NCBI GenBank assembly: GCA_001557505.1
Contig: LSAX01000007.1
Span: 806,001 to 870,000 of the forward strand
From: Reticulascus tulasneorum
Lineage: Eukaryota; Ascomycota; Sordariomycetes; Glomerellales; Reticulascaceae
DNA length: 64,000 bases
Direction: 5' to 3'
Made by a program: the position numbers and the translations under genes
The notes under the pieces: model-generated
Databases searched by the model: none
What the model saw: only the letters and a program-made list of their open reading frames with translations
Told to the model about the DNA's origin: nothing
Part shown: positions 1-11,322 of the stretch, one piece after another
How the letters are laid out: each line of letters begins with the position of its first letter
How positions within the stretch are numbered: position 1 is the first letter of the stretch

Positions 1-161
1 CAAAAAATACGCCAGGTTATTCCCATCTCCTGTCAACACCGAAACACATATACTGCAATCCAGCTAGCCTTCCTGACTCTTTCGCCAAAAGACCAAGGAG
101 GCAACTTTCAGACGGCGTCGGTCGCTACTCGGAGCTCTTCCATTCCCGGATGCCACACATC

Positions 162-1737
162 CTAATCCGATGCGACGTCCTCCCTTCGCAGTAAACCTTG
201 TTGCCATGCCCATTCGATGTTGAAATTCACACCCTTCGCTTCCAGATACCACGCCACAAGACACTCGATGGAGCACGGCGCCGGCCGGGGACAGTCTTCG
301 GGCGCAGGGCCGGAAGGCAGATCCTCGCAGCCGGAGAAGTCGCGCAGAGCGGGGCGCTCGGGATTCGCAGCGAGATCTACCATCTGCGCGAAGTCGTTAT
401 ACATGTGCAGCCAGTGGCCCATGGCAGCTGGGCTCCCATAGGCGATTTGATCAGTGGGACCTAGGTCGGTTAGCAGTATCCCCTGCCAGGTCTCCCATAT
501 GGTTGAACTCACCCACGCCAACACGGCCGCTCATTCTTGCACAGTAGAAGTAATGCTCGCCCATCGGGTGCGGCAACATCAGCGAGTTTTGCCCTAACTC
601 TTCCAAACTCCGAAACGCCGGCTGCTCCTCCCCCACGAACAATGTGTCGGGCCGGATCCGCAACACTGTATCGTACTGGAAGCCTCGCTCGACAGTCCAA
701 GCCCACCATTGCGTTGCAGCCGTATCGAGCGTCTTGAGCTGGTTGATTAACCGGCCTAGCTTTCTCCCACAGGGCTGTAGCAACGCGTCCTGCCCACCGG
801 GGTATGGGATTTCCACCGCCGCGGCCTCGACGACTTTCAGAGTCTGCAGACGCGAGCCGTAGCAACTCCGTAGCGCGGATTCGATAGCAGCTGGGGTGAG
901 CCCGGCGTCGAGGTCGGCTTGTTCGTACAGGATGTAGGCGAAGACGTCGATCTGCGCAAAGGACGGATGAGCTGCAATGAGGTGGGACATGTGGGTCTGA
1001 CAGGTCGCGTTGTTCGTCCGGTACAGTCCCGTGACGATCACGGCAAGACTGCGTTCCATTTCGCGCTCGCTAGGCGGGACGTAAAGATCGCATACGCCAG
1101 AGATACGCAGTCGACCCGAGTTGGAAAGCTCGAGTTGGCGTCTCTTGTTCTTGTTGTACCGCGACGTCGCTTGCTTTTCGGTGCTCTCCTCCTTCGATTC
1201 CAGCAGTTGTCGCTTACAAGCTGGCTCCAGATCACTATGCCAGACTGTTGTCCATGTGTTTGATATATCTGCTCCGAGCGATAACCTCACGTTCCCATCG
1301 GCATGCGACGCAATAGACACATTATGCCCATCTTGCGCTCGATTGTCCCCCGTTCCCGTCCACCAAACGGGATGCTCACCGCTTTCGTCATTATGCGCCA
1401 GCACGAGATCACCGTTCGACCTCAAGGTGAGCGTATAAGCACGATTCGGCGACGCAAAACTTGCCCATATGCTGGAAAGCAGTATTCCCTGATCATCAGC
1501 CTCGAGCACAGCCGTGGTCCCTCCTGCCCGATGCCACTCGCCTCCATAACCACCGGGACGCACAGAAGAAGGTCGTCCTGGAAGCCGTTGCAGTGGCCCG
1601 AAGTCAGGCTGGGCTAACATGCCCAGGATCCCAAGCACTATTAACACGACGAAGACTAATCTGGGGCGAAGCTGCGACGAATGGCTCAGCCTGCCCCATC
1701 GCGAGTGGCTGCCATTGACGCTATCGAGGGAGATCAT
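162..1737 (-). CDS. Type II membrane protein with bulb-lectin-like domain and putative glycosyltransferase-like C-terminal domain
   Basis: The model has two exons, 1737-513 and 460-162, separated by a 52-bp intron (461-512; donor GTGAGT, branch GCTAAC, acceptor CCTAG), giving 507 aa. The frame stays open upstream to a GTG, but the first ATG is at 1737. A short basic N-terminus precedes one membrane segment at about residues 26-42, so the protein is probably Golgi or ER type II. Residues about 85-215 show three bulb-lectin-type strands (SNGDLVL, ADGNVRL, NSGRLRI), with tryptophans in the usual positions. The C-terminal part (about 228-507) has an LAVIVTGLYR strand, cysteines and an RIRPD motif near residue 360, reminiscent of fungal and plant uncharacterised glycosyltransferase-like domains. 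Function is unknown; sugar binding and transfer in the secretory pathway is inference. Splicing is well supported because the frame joins perfectly. Confidence 0.72.
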
Positions 1738-3018
1738 TGTAGCGCATGCCGTCGGAAGACCCGGCAATAACTTTCTTCTGGACACTGAGGATGCGGAAGA
1801 AGTAGCGAGTTTGAAAAGAGAGTAGTCTGATGAGACTTTAGACTATGCGCGGGCTTCGGACGGGCGTACAGGAATCGGACGCGTGGATCGTCCTCGGCTG
1901 GTTCCGCTGGTCGTGTAAGTCATATACGGCAGCGATTTATATCTCGGTTCCAGTGAAAAGGCAAGAAAGATCCAACCAGATACCCGACCTGTCCAGCGAG
2001 GAATCAAAGGCAGGAAATATTGAATGAATGTGATGAAGAAACGTGGACGGAAACCAGAGGGAAGACGAGAGGGAGACGGGAGGCAGCTTGGCTGGTGAAA
2101 CAAGCCACGAACAATGGGAGAGGTGTGCATTTGCCCATTTGGGGCGGCGGCTCACTTCTCATCACCAGAAACGGTCTAAGATCCCAGTCGCACCATGCTT
2201 CGCACGCCAAAAGTCCATCCCCGGGAGCTGCGGAATGACTACTCGTCAGGTTGTGTTCGTGTCCGTGGCACAGAGGGGGAATGTGTCCCACGTAGGGCCG
2301 GGTAGCTCGACGCGCTGGGAGACGCGCAAACACGGATGGCTGCGCCATGATTACAATTCCCAGATCGACGAGGCGTGGGAGCACAATACGAAGTGTCACG
2401 GTCGAGGTGTCGATGGAGAATTCCGGCTGCACTCCTTCAAAGCTCTGGTCCAACCCGTTTTGATTGGGTGCCGGAATCCGTATTACCTTTAGACCAAAGC
2501 ATTTCATCATCGAAACGAACGCTACATTTGAAAGGGAGGGGGGTTTAAGCCAAGTTAGCAGCGAACTAGTCAGCAAAGTTTCGTTTCTTAGGCCATCAAA
2601 AGTGTCCGGTAGTCCGGCACATGGCACGGTACTCGTTTTCGATCTGGAGCAATTAAAAGTGGCCGAGCACGGCTGTTAGAGGCTAAGATCATGTGGTGCG
2701 GCGACTAATGAGCAAGTGAACGAGTTTCCGGGTTTGTGCATTTTTATTTTGGGACAACCCCGGCCGAGACAGCCGATCCCACGTAATACGGCATCTTAAA
2801 GAATGTGGATATCCAAAAAGCCCATGCACTGTATAACAGGCAAGGAAGACAAGAATGAGAACACACCTCTTCCGACAACGACTCCAAGCCCAAGAGAACT
2901 ACTCCCACGACACTCCCTAGTTCCCACTGCTGCAGGCTCATCGACCGAACCACGGGACTCCACTGACAGGTCATCGACTCCAAAAGGACCGCGGCGCCGC
3001 AAAAAGACATCCGATGTC
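1738..3018. other. Intergenic stretch, no supported gene
   Basis: This is 1.3 kb between two minus-strand genes. It contains the upstream region of the lectin-like gene and the 3' flank of the SLC35F-type gene. A 207-codon open frame on the minus strand (2004-2627) has no recognisable domain and a composition unlike neighbouring proteins, so I do not call it. Confidence 0.6.
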
Positions 3019-4236
3019 CTAAGCTTGGCCGTCCACTCCGGTCGCTTCGTTCTGCTTCCTCACCGCGTTCAGCGCCTTCAACTTGGCCGTGCCGAACCCC
3101 GCAATCCCCTCCTCCTGGTTGTCGCCGAGCCAAGGCTTCTTGGAATCGCCGAGCATGCTACCAGCTAGGAAGTAGGTAATCAGGCCCAAAATGATGAGTA
3201 CGAAGGCGATGGGGTACAGGAAGTGGATGATGTAGCCGAAGACATGGATGCCGATTATGACGCCCCAGAAGTTGGCCGTGAGGAGCGAGATGTTGTAGAA
3301 GGCGGCAGAGCCCATGCGGAAGACGACGGGGGCGAGCGAGTAGAAGGTAAAGAGGCACAGGGTGAAGCCGACCAAGTAGCCGGGGATGGGGCCGTCCCAG
3401 GTGGCATCCTTGAAGGCCTGGCGGTCGAAGATGGCGGCCTGAACGGCGGTGATGCACATTCCCCAGAGGCCGAGGAAGGACAGCACCTCGTAGACAGGAC
3501 GCTTGCTGACGAACCACTCCTCAAAGACGTTGGTGACACCGTAGCAGGTGGCGCCGAGGAGGGCGAACAGATCGCCCTTGACCATGTTCTCTCCCGGCCC
3601 GCCGTTGACGCCAGTGATGTGGTCCGAAGCCAGCAGGAGGCCCATGCCGCCGCAGCAGACGAGGATGCCGATGATCTGAAAGATCTTGTAGCGGACTCGT
3701 AGCAGGAAGAAGGAGATGAGCACGACGCAGACGATGGCCCAGAAGTTGATGAGCTGAGCGGACAGGATGTTGGTGTAGCGGTAGGCCAGCACGGTGAAGT
3801 AGTTGCCCTGGACGTCGAGGAAGGAGAGGATGAAGTACTTCCAGCCGTCGCGGAAGATGATGCTGCCGTACTTGCGGGGGCCGAGCTTCCAGATGGCGAT
3901 GGGGAAGAAGACGAGGAAGAGGAGGATGTAGTTGAAGACGGTCTGGAAGGCGGGGATGCTGGTGCCGTTGTTGGCCAGGAAGGAGGTGAAGGTGTTCGTG
4001 GCCGTGATGCAGAGCGCCAGGACCTGGCCGATAAGGAGGACGATCCAGAAGTCTACGGTGGTGAGGTACGAGTACCAGTGCACCTTCTTGGCCTCGATGG
4101 CGTGGAGGCCCTGGTTGAGCAGCTCGGCCTCGGAGTCGGTGGCGGCGACGTGAGTGGTGGTTGGGCTCTCAACAATGCCGTTCTTGTTAAGATGGCCGGT
4201 GCTGATGCCGATGCTGTTGCCCGTCATGTTGCTCAT
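3019..4236 (-). CDS. SLC35F1/F2/F6-type solute carrier (drug/metabolite transporter superfamily)
   Basis: A single 405-aa exon starts at the ATG at 4236. About 57 hydrophilic residues are followed by roughly ten hydrophobic helices between residues 60 and 370 and a short hydrophilic tail. Motifs of the SLC35F (formerly DUF914) family are visible: DVQGNYFTVLAYRYT in the fourth segment, the GDLFALLGATCYGVTNV repeat typical of EamA/DMT transporters, and an NFWG segment late in the protein. Its length matches the family. Fungal members are integral membrane proteins, thought to sit in vacuole, Golgi or plasma membrane; the substrate is unknown. I see no intron and no truncation. The family call is firm, the cargo is not. 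Confidence 0.9.
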   Translation of the reverse strand: MSNMTGNSIGISTGHLNKNGIVESPTTTHVAATDSEAELLNQGLHAIEAKKVHWYSYLTTVDFWIVLLIGQVLALCITATNTFTSFLANNGTSIPAFQTVFNYILLFLVFFPIAIWKLGPRKYGSIIFRDGWKYFILSFLDVQGNYFTVLAYRYTNILSAQLINFWAIVCVVLISFFLLRVRYKIFQIIGILVCCGGMGLLLASDHITGVNGGPGENMVKGDLFALLGATCYGVTNVFEEWFVSKRPVYEVLSFLGLWGMCITAVQAAIFDRQAFKDATWDGPIPGYLVGFTLCLFTFYSLAPVVFRMGSAAFYNISLLTANFWGVIIGIHVFGYIIHFLYPIAFVLIILGLITYFLAGSMLGDSKKPWLGDNQEEGIAGFGTAKLKALNAVRKQNEATGVDGQA

Positions 4237-6524
4237 CTTGGCTGTCTGACGAGAGCTCGAATCCTTCTTATTGTCTGAGATTCTGGAGCTTTCTACAAGA
4301 TGTCTGTTATGAGAGACTGGTTACAGATGCCTTTTTACAAACTGGATCCGGTGTTAGCCATGGCTTTACACAAAGCCTCTCGCAAGGCAACATGCGACAA
4401 GTGAGCATGGCAGGTTTTGCATACCTTTCTTGGCGATATATATATATATATATTGTTCGAGCGTATGAACTGTCGTCCAATCAAGCGATTCAGGGATGAG
4501 CCGAAACGGGTGGCAGATGGTTTTGGTTTGGTTTTTGTTGTGATTGATGGGATGGTAAAAGTGATAATGGTATTTTATCTCAAAGGTAAGTCTTTCTTAC
4601 GTCCCCCTAAGCAAGCGCAAAGACTTAAAGTCGCCTGCTGTGATATTATTCCCTTCGGGGAAGGCACATAAAGCTATGTGCCTCCGAGTAGTAGGTGAGG
4701 AAGAGGACCGAGTTTGAGCAAGTCGACATAGACAACCGCAGGAGGGGCAAGGTAAGGTGAGGTGAATACGCTGGTGATTATGTCTGTGTGTGTGCGCGCG
4801 CGTGTGTCTGTGTAGAACAACCTGCGGTTTTTCTTGTGATGTGAAGAGGTGAGAGGGACTGGGGAGGAGAGAGAGGGTGTAGAGAGGTATTTCAACACGA
4901 GAGACGTGAGGGCTGCCGTAGATAAATTTTCGCAATGGAGGTGGAGAAGGTTTGGCACGAGGGTCTGGGTCTTGTCCAACTACTGCCTCTACCTTGCCTA
5001 GGTTGGTAGATGCAAATCACCTCACTGGTCAACAAGAAGTGCTGACGGGCCCGGCACCCCCCCAGCATCGGCTCTTCTCCTGCAACATGCCCATCTGCAA
5101 CTGCGGCTACGGCCCACGTCGGCGGAAGCGACACCCCCAGGCGCTACACTAAGTACTGGGTAATTAGTTCTGTTTTTTCCTTTCTTTTTCACCCAAACTT
5201 TTGGGCATGGGTGGTGCTGGGGGGTGGTGAGATCAGCATCGTGATAGGTCGTCCATCCCTCGAGACTAACTTAATAGTTGATAGGTCGACGAGTGTGTGG
5301 GAGCACCCGACCTCACCTCTCTAGCTACCGGGACTTGCGGCGGCCTAACTAGCGCTCCAGCGAGCGGGCGGAATTACGGTGTGCTTAGCGGCACTGTTAG
5401 TGGGCCTTTGGGTGCTGGATACGCAATTTACAGGCGGCTACCGCGGACAGGCAAAGGGCTTCTGGCACGTGCAATAAACCTGCAACATTGAACTCTATTC
5501 CATCCCTATCTTCAAGCCTCATATCCTTCTCCTCTCCATGCGCAATGATCCTTTCATCCATCCATCTACACTCGCCGAACTCGACTATGTACGTACCAAG
5601 AACCCCGTTGTTCTGAGTTTGCGACCACGTGAGTGACAAGAAATATGGACCACTTTTCAGAGGGGCCACCAAAAACCTTCGCCTTTTTAAAGCGGCCATC
5701 TGGTCGCGGGGGAGCCAAGCTTTGCATCCCGCAGTGGACGTGCTTTGTTGTGTAACGGGGTCCCGAATGGTCGATAATTATGCCAAGAGCCTCTGGCAAT
5801 TGTTTGAAAGTTCGTAGCCAATGCCTGTCTATCAGCATGAACTGCAGAACAGACTGGTAACCACATGATGAGAAATCATTGAGTCGAGGTGATTCAGGCC
5901 AACCGTTCTCGACTATTCTAGGGCGGAGGGATGGATGGAGCAGAGCTCTCCAATAAAGATATACTCTAAACCCCCGATCCCAAGAGATGGAGAAGCTCGT
6001 ATGGCATGACCCAGAGTGTCTAGAGCTGGATCCAAGATGTAGCGTTCGTGGACAGACACCCATCATCAACTTACCAACACCCTAAATCAGATCTGAATGC
6101 AGACTTGGGATACGGAGAGACCATGCCCCAACTACAAGACTCTGCTCGCATAAGAGCCGCATGCTCTCTCCCTAGCCCAACGATCACATCCCCTTCCTGC
6201 ACTGGAGAATCCACCCTCCCCCTTCAACATCATCGCCAATAAGCCAGCAAGAGATTTGAATCCACTTCATTTTGTTTTAGAAGTTGGCGTATTATATTAC
6301 CCAATAGTAAATAAGTACAGGAACAGATCGAGACCCCCTCCCATAGATGCAGTTTCGCCTCGCCCCCCGGGTGCCTGAAAATGGCCCGGTACATGTATAT
6401 ATATAAATGTCAAATGTTGTCGTCATCCACGCATTCATGCCCCATGCCCAGCCCCCGATCCCCCTCGTCGCCAACTATATCCGAACCATCCCCGTGAACC
6501 GGTCTATCCACAAAACTACAATTA
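4237..6524. other. 2.3-kb intergenic region with microsatellites
   Basis: This is the upstream region of the SLC35F-type gene plus the 3' flank of the next minus-strand gene. It contains a TA dinucleotide run at about 4437-4453, a TG/CG alternating tract at about 4782-4806, and purine-rich runs at about 4845-4885 (pyrimidine-rich on the gene's own strand, as is common in fungal promoters). The longest open frame (5566-6069, minus) has no recognisable features. No RNA gene was seen. Confidence 0.55.
4437..4453. repeat. TA dinucleotide microsatellite
   Basis: An uninterrupted TA alternation of about eight units lies 200 bp upstream of the SLC35F-type start codon, probably in its promoter or 5' leader. 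It is a likely length polymorphism between strains. Confidence 0.85.
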
Positions 6525-8643
6525 TCATATAAACCCAACTCTAAACTCATCTGCGATCCCCGTCGGCGCCCGCAGTCCGAAGTCTGGCCCAGTTTGCCGC
6601 GGCGGCCCTCTCAGCCCATCGCCCCTTCGCCCGCCGTCGTCGCCTCCAGTCGGCGTCCATGGCCTGCCCGGCCCGAACGTGGGACTCGCCAATGGCGACG
6701 GTGCACTCTTGCCTGGGCCGAGGGGCCAGTTGCTTGGTTCCGGCGTTGGCGGTGCGCGGTTCTGTGGCCGTGGGGCGGCGAAGCTGCTGTGCTGGACGTC
6801 TTGGTCGTCCCATGCCGGGAGACGGAACTGTGGGCTCGAATTCTTGCGTTGGACGGTCGCGTCGTCCGGATTGGGCCGCTCCGGAAGCAGCGCTTGCGGG
6901 GGCGGAGCTCGCCGCGAACCCGGAGCGATACCGTAGCTTCGCTCGCCTTCACCTGGTGGAGGACCCCGACGGGCACTGGCTGGGGGCCCGTAGCCCTTGG
7001 GGCCGTTGGGGAGGATACGGTCGCCGCGGGGGTTGTTCATTCGGTTTATCGGTGGGTTTGGCTCGCTATTCTGTGGGCGGGGAGGGTCGCGAGGAGGATC
7101 GTCCTGGGGAGTTGGTCGAGGACGAGGAGGTCCTTGCATAGGAGGGCTTTGCTTAGGAGGGCCTTGCATCGGCGGGCCTTGCATAGGAGGGCCTTGCATA
7201 GGAGGGCCTTGCATAGGAGGACCTTGCTTAGCGGGAGCTTGCATAGGACGACCTTGCATGGGGCCGGGGCCGGGGCCGTGACCGTTGGGTGGCGGTCCTC
7301 GATGTTGAGGCGGTCCCTGGTTTCGTTGATCTCGACGGTCCATGGGATCTCGGCGATCCATCGGATCCCGTCGGTCCCTCGGATCCCGTCGATCCATCTG
7401 GTCTCGCCTGTCCATCTGGTCTCGCCGGTCCATTGGATCTCGTCGGTCCATCTGATCACGTCGATTCACCTGCTCCCGCCGGTCCACTTGGTCTCGGCGA
7501 TCAAAGGGGTCTCGACGGTCTACGGGATCTCGAAAATCTATCGGCGGCGAAGGTCGCTGGGCGTTGCGGGGCGGGGGGCTCCCACCAGTCGATGTACTTG
7601 GACGATTCTCCAGATTGAAATTGAACGCGGCCGTCTTCTCCAACTCCTCAATGTCCATGGAGACGCTCTGCCGTTTGGGGGCATTGAAAGTCAGCGTATC
7701 CCGCTTCGCCTGCACGTTCTGAATCACCGGCGGACCCCATGCGTTCCGCTCCTCGCTGGATCGGGGGACGGACGCGGTGGGCGAGGGCAGGGACGCGGGA
7801 ACGACGGGGCCGGCGTTGGGCACGCTCCTTGGTTCTCGATAGCTCTGGCTCTGCAGGGGCTTCGCCGGCCGATCCACGCCCTTAATTGACTGAGGTGGGG
7901 AGGGATACGACCTCGGGGGCGATTTCGAAGTCAGTTCCGGAGCCGAAGCTTTCCTGCCTGTCTTCTCGTATGTCTTTCTGGGGTCGTCCAGGGGATTCAG
8001 ATTGAACTCGAACTGTCCCAGCGGGCTCTTTGGCTGCGGGGGACCGAGGGGTGTAGCGGCGGCAATAGAAGGGGCAGGGCTGGCGGCGCCGTCGCGGCAG
8101 AAATGCACATCCAGGGGATTTACCCACGTCTTGGACCGGTTCGAATTAGCCGTGCCCGGGCGGCTGCCGGTGTTCACGGGCGGCGGAAGCGCCAGGCTCA
8201 AGCTCGTCGTCGACGCATTGTTCCAGCGCGATCGTATGTTGGTCTCTGATCCGTGCTGTCTCACGCTGCCGCCATTACTGGGACGGCTGGAGTGGCCCGA
8301 CGCGGTCGACAAGTCGACCATGCTAGAGGCGCCGCCGTGGAGGTACGGCGCGTTGGGGAGGCGAAAGGAGCGCTGGGACATGGCGGTGCCGGGCCGGGAC
8401 ATGGAGAGAGAGCCATTGATCAAAGTGGTCTTACCGACGTTGCTGCCGAAGAATTGGCCTTCGCCGAGGATGTTCTGATCGAATTTCCTGGGTTGTGGCT
8501 GCTTCGCGTCGAGGCCCTTCTCGGGTTTCCTGTAAGTCGATTATTGGCTTCCATGGCCCTTTTGTTTCGCGGAGAGCGGGAAGCATCCACTAAACTCACT
8601 TCTTCTTCTCCCCCCCAAGCTTCAATCCAAAGAAAGAGACCAT
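6525..8643 (-). CDS. Disordered proline-rich protein with RRD and GPPMQ tandem repeats
   Basis: Two exons, 8643-8600 and 8529-6525, are joined across a 70-bp intron (8530-8599; donor GTGAGT, acceptor CTTACAG), giving 682 aa. The tiny first exon encodes MVSFFGLKLGGEKKK and the frame continues into KPEKGLDAKQ, which settles the start. The N-terminal ~60 residues look conserved (basic start, then FDQNILGEGQFFGSNVGK). The rest is low complexity rich in Ser, Pro, Arg and Gly. It includes short motifs such as WVNPLDVHF and FEFNLNPLDD, eleven hexapeptide units of the (V/M)DRRD(P/Q) type, and then about seven GPPMQ units. I recognise no enzymatic domain. Such proteins are widespread in Pezizomycotina without assigned function; the short conserved motifs suggest a binding scaffold, which is inference. 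The exact 3' end is less certain than the 5' end. Confidence 0.78.
7126..7215 (-). repeat. 15-bp tandem repeat encoding GPPMQ units
   Basis: About seven near-identical 15-bp units lie inside the disordered protein gene. Variants include GPPKQ and SPPMQ. The high identity between units suggests recent slippage or unequal crossing-over. Confidence 0.85.
7322..7530 (-). repeat. 18-bp tandem repeat encoding DRRD hexapeptides
   Basis: Eleven 18-bp units encode x-D-R-R-D-x with Met, Val, Phe or Arg at the first position and Pro or Gln at the last. They lie directly upstream, in protein order, of the proline-rich repeats. The repeat keeps the reading frame. Confidence 0.88.
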
Positions 8644-11322
8644 TTTGAGGTCGGAATGTTTGATCTAGAGACTGCAGGCTTTTTGTCAGAACCCGCCAAT
8701 TATGTCGCCGACTCGTAGGTGCGGAATGAACGAACATGTATATATATCAAGTTGGTGATCTATAAGTCTATGCACACAGAATCGAAGAAGAGCTGTCGCG
8801 AAAAGAGTGACGAAAACCAGGAGCGACAAGTCGGCTCACGGCCCATGTAAAGCTCCAAAAAGGCTGGGAAGAAAAGATTGGAAAAGAGTGTGTAAGTGGA
8901 TGGGCCGGAACTATAATTGCGAATTGGCCATGACGTTATTCCAAAAGAATGTGATGCTGATCTTTCCCCTTGGGCCGGCGAAAGTCCAGGAAAAAAGGCT
9001 TCTCCCTCGACACACACGATGCAAGACAATGATGGTTTGCCAAAAAAGCACCGCGGAAAAGGGAGAGATGCAAGAGAGAGAGAGAGAGAGATGGGCCGAC
9101 GCTTACGAGCTCAGGGGTGGGTGGAGGAGGAGGAGGAGGCGCGTGAAATGAACGAATGGGTGGTGGGGTAAGTTAAGCAAACGCGAAAGAAGAGGAGCCC
9201 GCCCAGGTGGGCTTTTTTGAAATTCAGATAAAGCTGCTCGGCTCTGTTTAAAGAGCAATAGATAAGAATAGATTATCGTGATGGGGTGGGGGGGGTTATA
9301 GTGGTTCGTGAGAAGGCGAGGAGGACGTGTCGTGTGGATAAGTTATACGATGTGTGGAACCGACGACGACGTCCTTGGACAAGATGTCATGAAATGGGAG
9401 AGAATGGAATAGCTTTCGTCACAGGAAATCGGAGTCTAGATGAGGTAAGGAGGGAGAAGAACAGAAAGGACAGGAAAAGGGCTGCAGATGAGAGTAGAAC
9501 GCGAGAGAGGGCGGAAGGGAAGGGAAAACGTGGAGATGATGGCGTTGAATTTAGTACGCGCTACACAACATCGCATGCCCAAATTTTCTTTTTTTTTTCC
9601 TTTCCTTCTCTCCCATGCCCCCATTCCTGTCAGGTACGGATCCCAAAGCATGGACGCCCGGCGCCAAGTTGAGATTGACAGCGTTCCAAAGAGGGAAGAC
9701 GCCGGTGCGGCTAGCCAGGACATGGGGGGTGGGAGGTGGGAGGTGAAAGGGGGGGGGGGGGGGGGCGAAAGGGAGGGATCATCCTGCGTCTCGCTTGTTC
9801 CTTCGATTCAGGGGGGATTCCATAGGTGAGGCATGTACATATGCACGTTTATAGTAATTGCTGGGTACTTGAGTGTGTAGAGGCAGGGGTGCGTACATAG
9901 GATAGGGTGGTAGTTGATAAGGCTTGGACATGGGGATTGAAGATGCTTTGTGAGTTTGGACGGGATGGGATTGGGATTGGGATTGATTCATTAACAAGGG
10001 AGGCTTTATTACCAGGTCTTATGGAGCCAAGGAGCATGTGAAATCACGAAGACGAGTGAAAATGCGTGTGTGTGCTACGCTCGCCCCCCCAAATTGCTCA
10101 GCGCACTGGCATCGTCACTGACTTGGCGCATACTGTCCCAGCTGTCGGTACGAAGTAATTATGCCCTTATTTTAAAGATTATCACTTTGCGCAAGGCCCT
10201 CGCTTCTCGCTCGCGCGGGAAAGAAAAGAACGTTTTCTGTCTACCCTACCTTAAAGAAATGAGGGGGGGGGACGGGCACGTCCGTTTCTCTGCTGTCGTG
10301 CGACGCGAAACCTCTCTCTCTCTCTCTCCATCTACCGAACATGAACATGCGTGAGGCGTAAAACACAAAAAATCCGTAGACTTGGGATCTCCGTCATCGG
10401 GGTAATAATAAGGAATGTGATCGTCTTTCAAACATGCTATTAGTGTCGAGCCATGACGATGATTTTGTGGGGTGTTCTGTGTCACATACCTCCTTGCTTC
10501 CAATGGGTCATAAGGAGGAGGCAGAGGAGGGAAACACTGTCCGTCCATCTGCACGATCATCTTTTTTTGTGATGAAAAAGTTTCAGCTTGACTCGGACCC
10601 AGCGCGCTGACATGTCTTGGATGTCATAACGTCTTTTTGATCTTCGAGCCTCTTTTTTTTTTTTTTTTGGCTCAATCCCTCCCCCCCTGATCTGACGAAC
10701 CAGCTAAAATGCCACCCCCGTATTAAATTTGACTCAGGGATCTCTCCCGTAGCTGGAGCCAGATGCATTAATCAATAGTTCCGATCAGTTCGCCTCGCCT
10801 GCCTTTCCAGCTCTGGCTAAGGGGGAGGGGATATTGGGGAAAGACGCCACACCCAAAATTGGCTGTCGCTCAAAAGCCGTCATATACATCTTCGGCGGCC
10901 TGATTGGGTGTCTTCATTCGAGGAGTCGAATGGCAATGAACCTTTCCATGGCTGCTAACCGGAAGAGTCCAGCCAACATGAACTACTGGACAGCCCTATT
11001 TCCCAGGTAACTCTTCGTGATTCGGCATTTGCATTTCCGCAGAGAAAGAATTACAGACTTGTAAACCATTGTTTGCCCATGAAGATACCTCGGTGTGCAA
11101 CGAAAGCATTGGTTCTATGGTGAAACTAGCGAATGGTATATATGACGTACCTCCAGTCTATGGTATTTCAAACGATCATGCATGTCTACTACGTACGCTT
11201 CCAATCCAAAACCCCTGTATAGCCCAAGTCCTACAATATATTGAGCCCAACCGGATACTCAGCACTTGAGCACCAGGACATGACATATCCGCTGCCCATT
11301 CCCTTAACACCCTCCTCTGCAA
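8644..11322. other. 2.7-kb gene-free region rich in simple repeats
   Basis: This is the upstream region of the disordered-protein gene and the 3' flank of the phosphoesterase gene. It holds a GA run (about 9073-9091), a G17 homopolymer (9749-9765), G-rich and CT-rich tracts near 10265 and 10315-10330, and a T16 run (10653-10668). Open frames here are short and biased by these tracts; none resembles a protein family. Confidence 0.55.
9749..9765. repeat. G17 homopolymer tract
   Basis: A run of 17 consecutive G residues sits in a G-rich context with several further G-runs on both sides. Sequencing or assembly length errors are likely at this position. Confidence 0.85.

Noticed and set aside
2004..2627. 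207-codon minus-strand open frame
   Set aside because: No domain, no ATG context of note and overlapping plus-strand frames of similar quality; treated as non-coding.
6594..7889. 431-codon plus-strand open frame opposite the disordered protein gene
   Set aside because: It is the antisense shadow of a GC-rich repetitive coding region. It has Arg/Leu-rich low-complexity composition, repeats mirror those of the minus strand, and no family is recognised.
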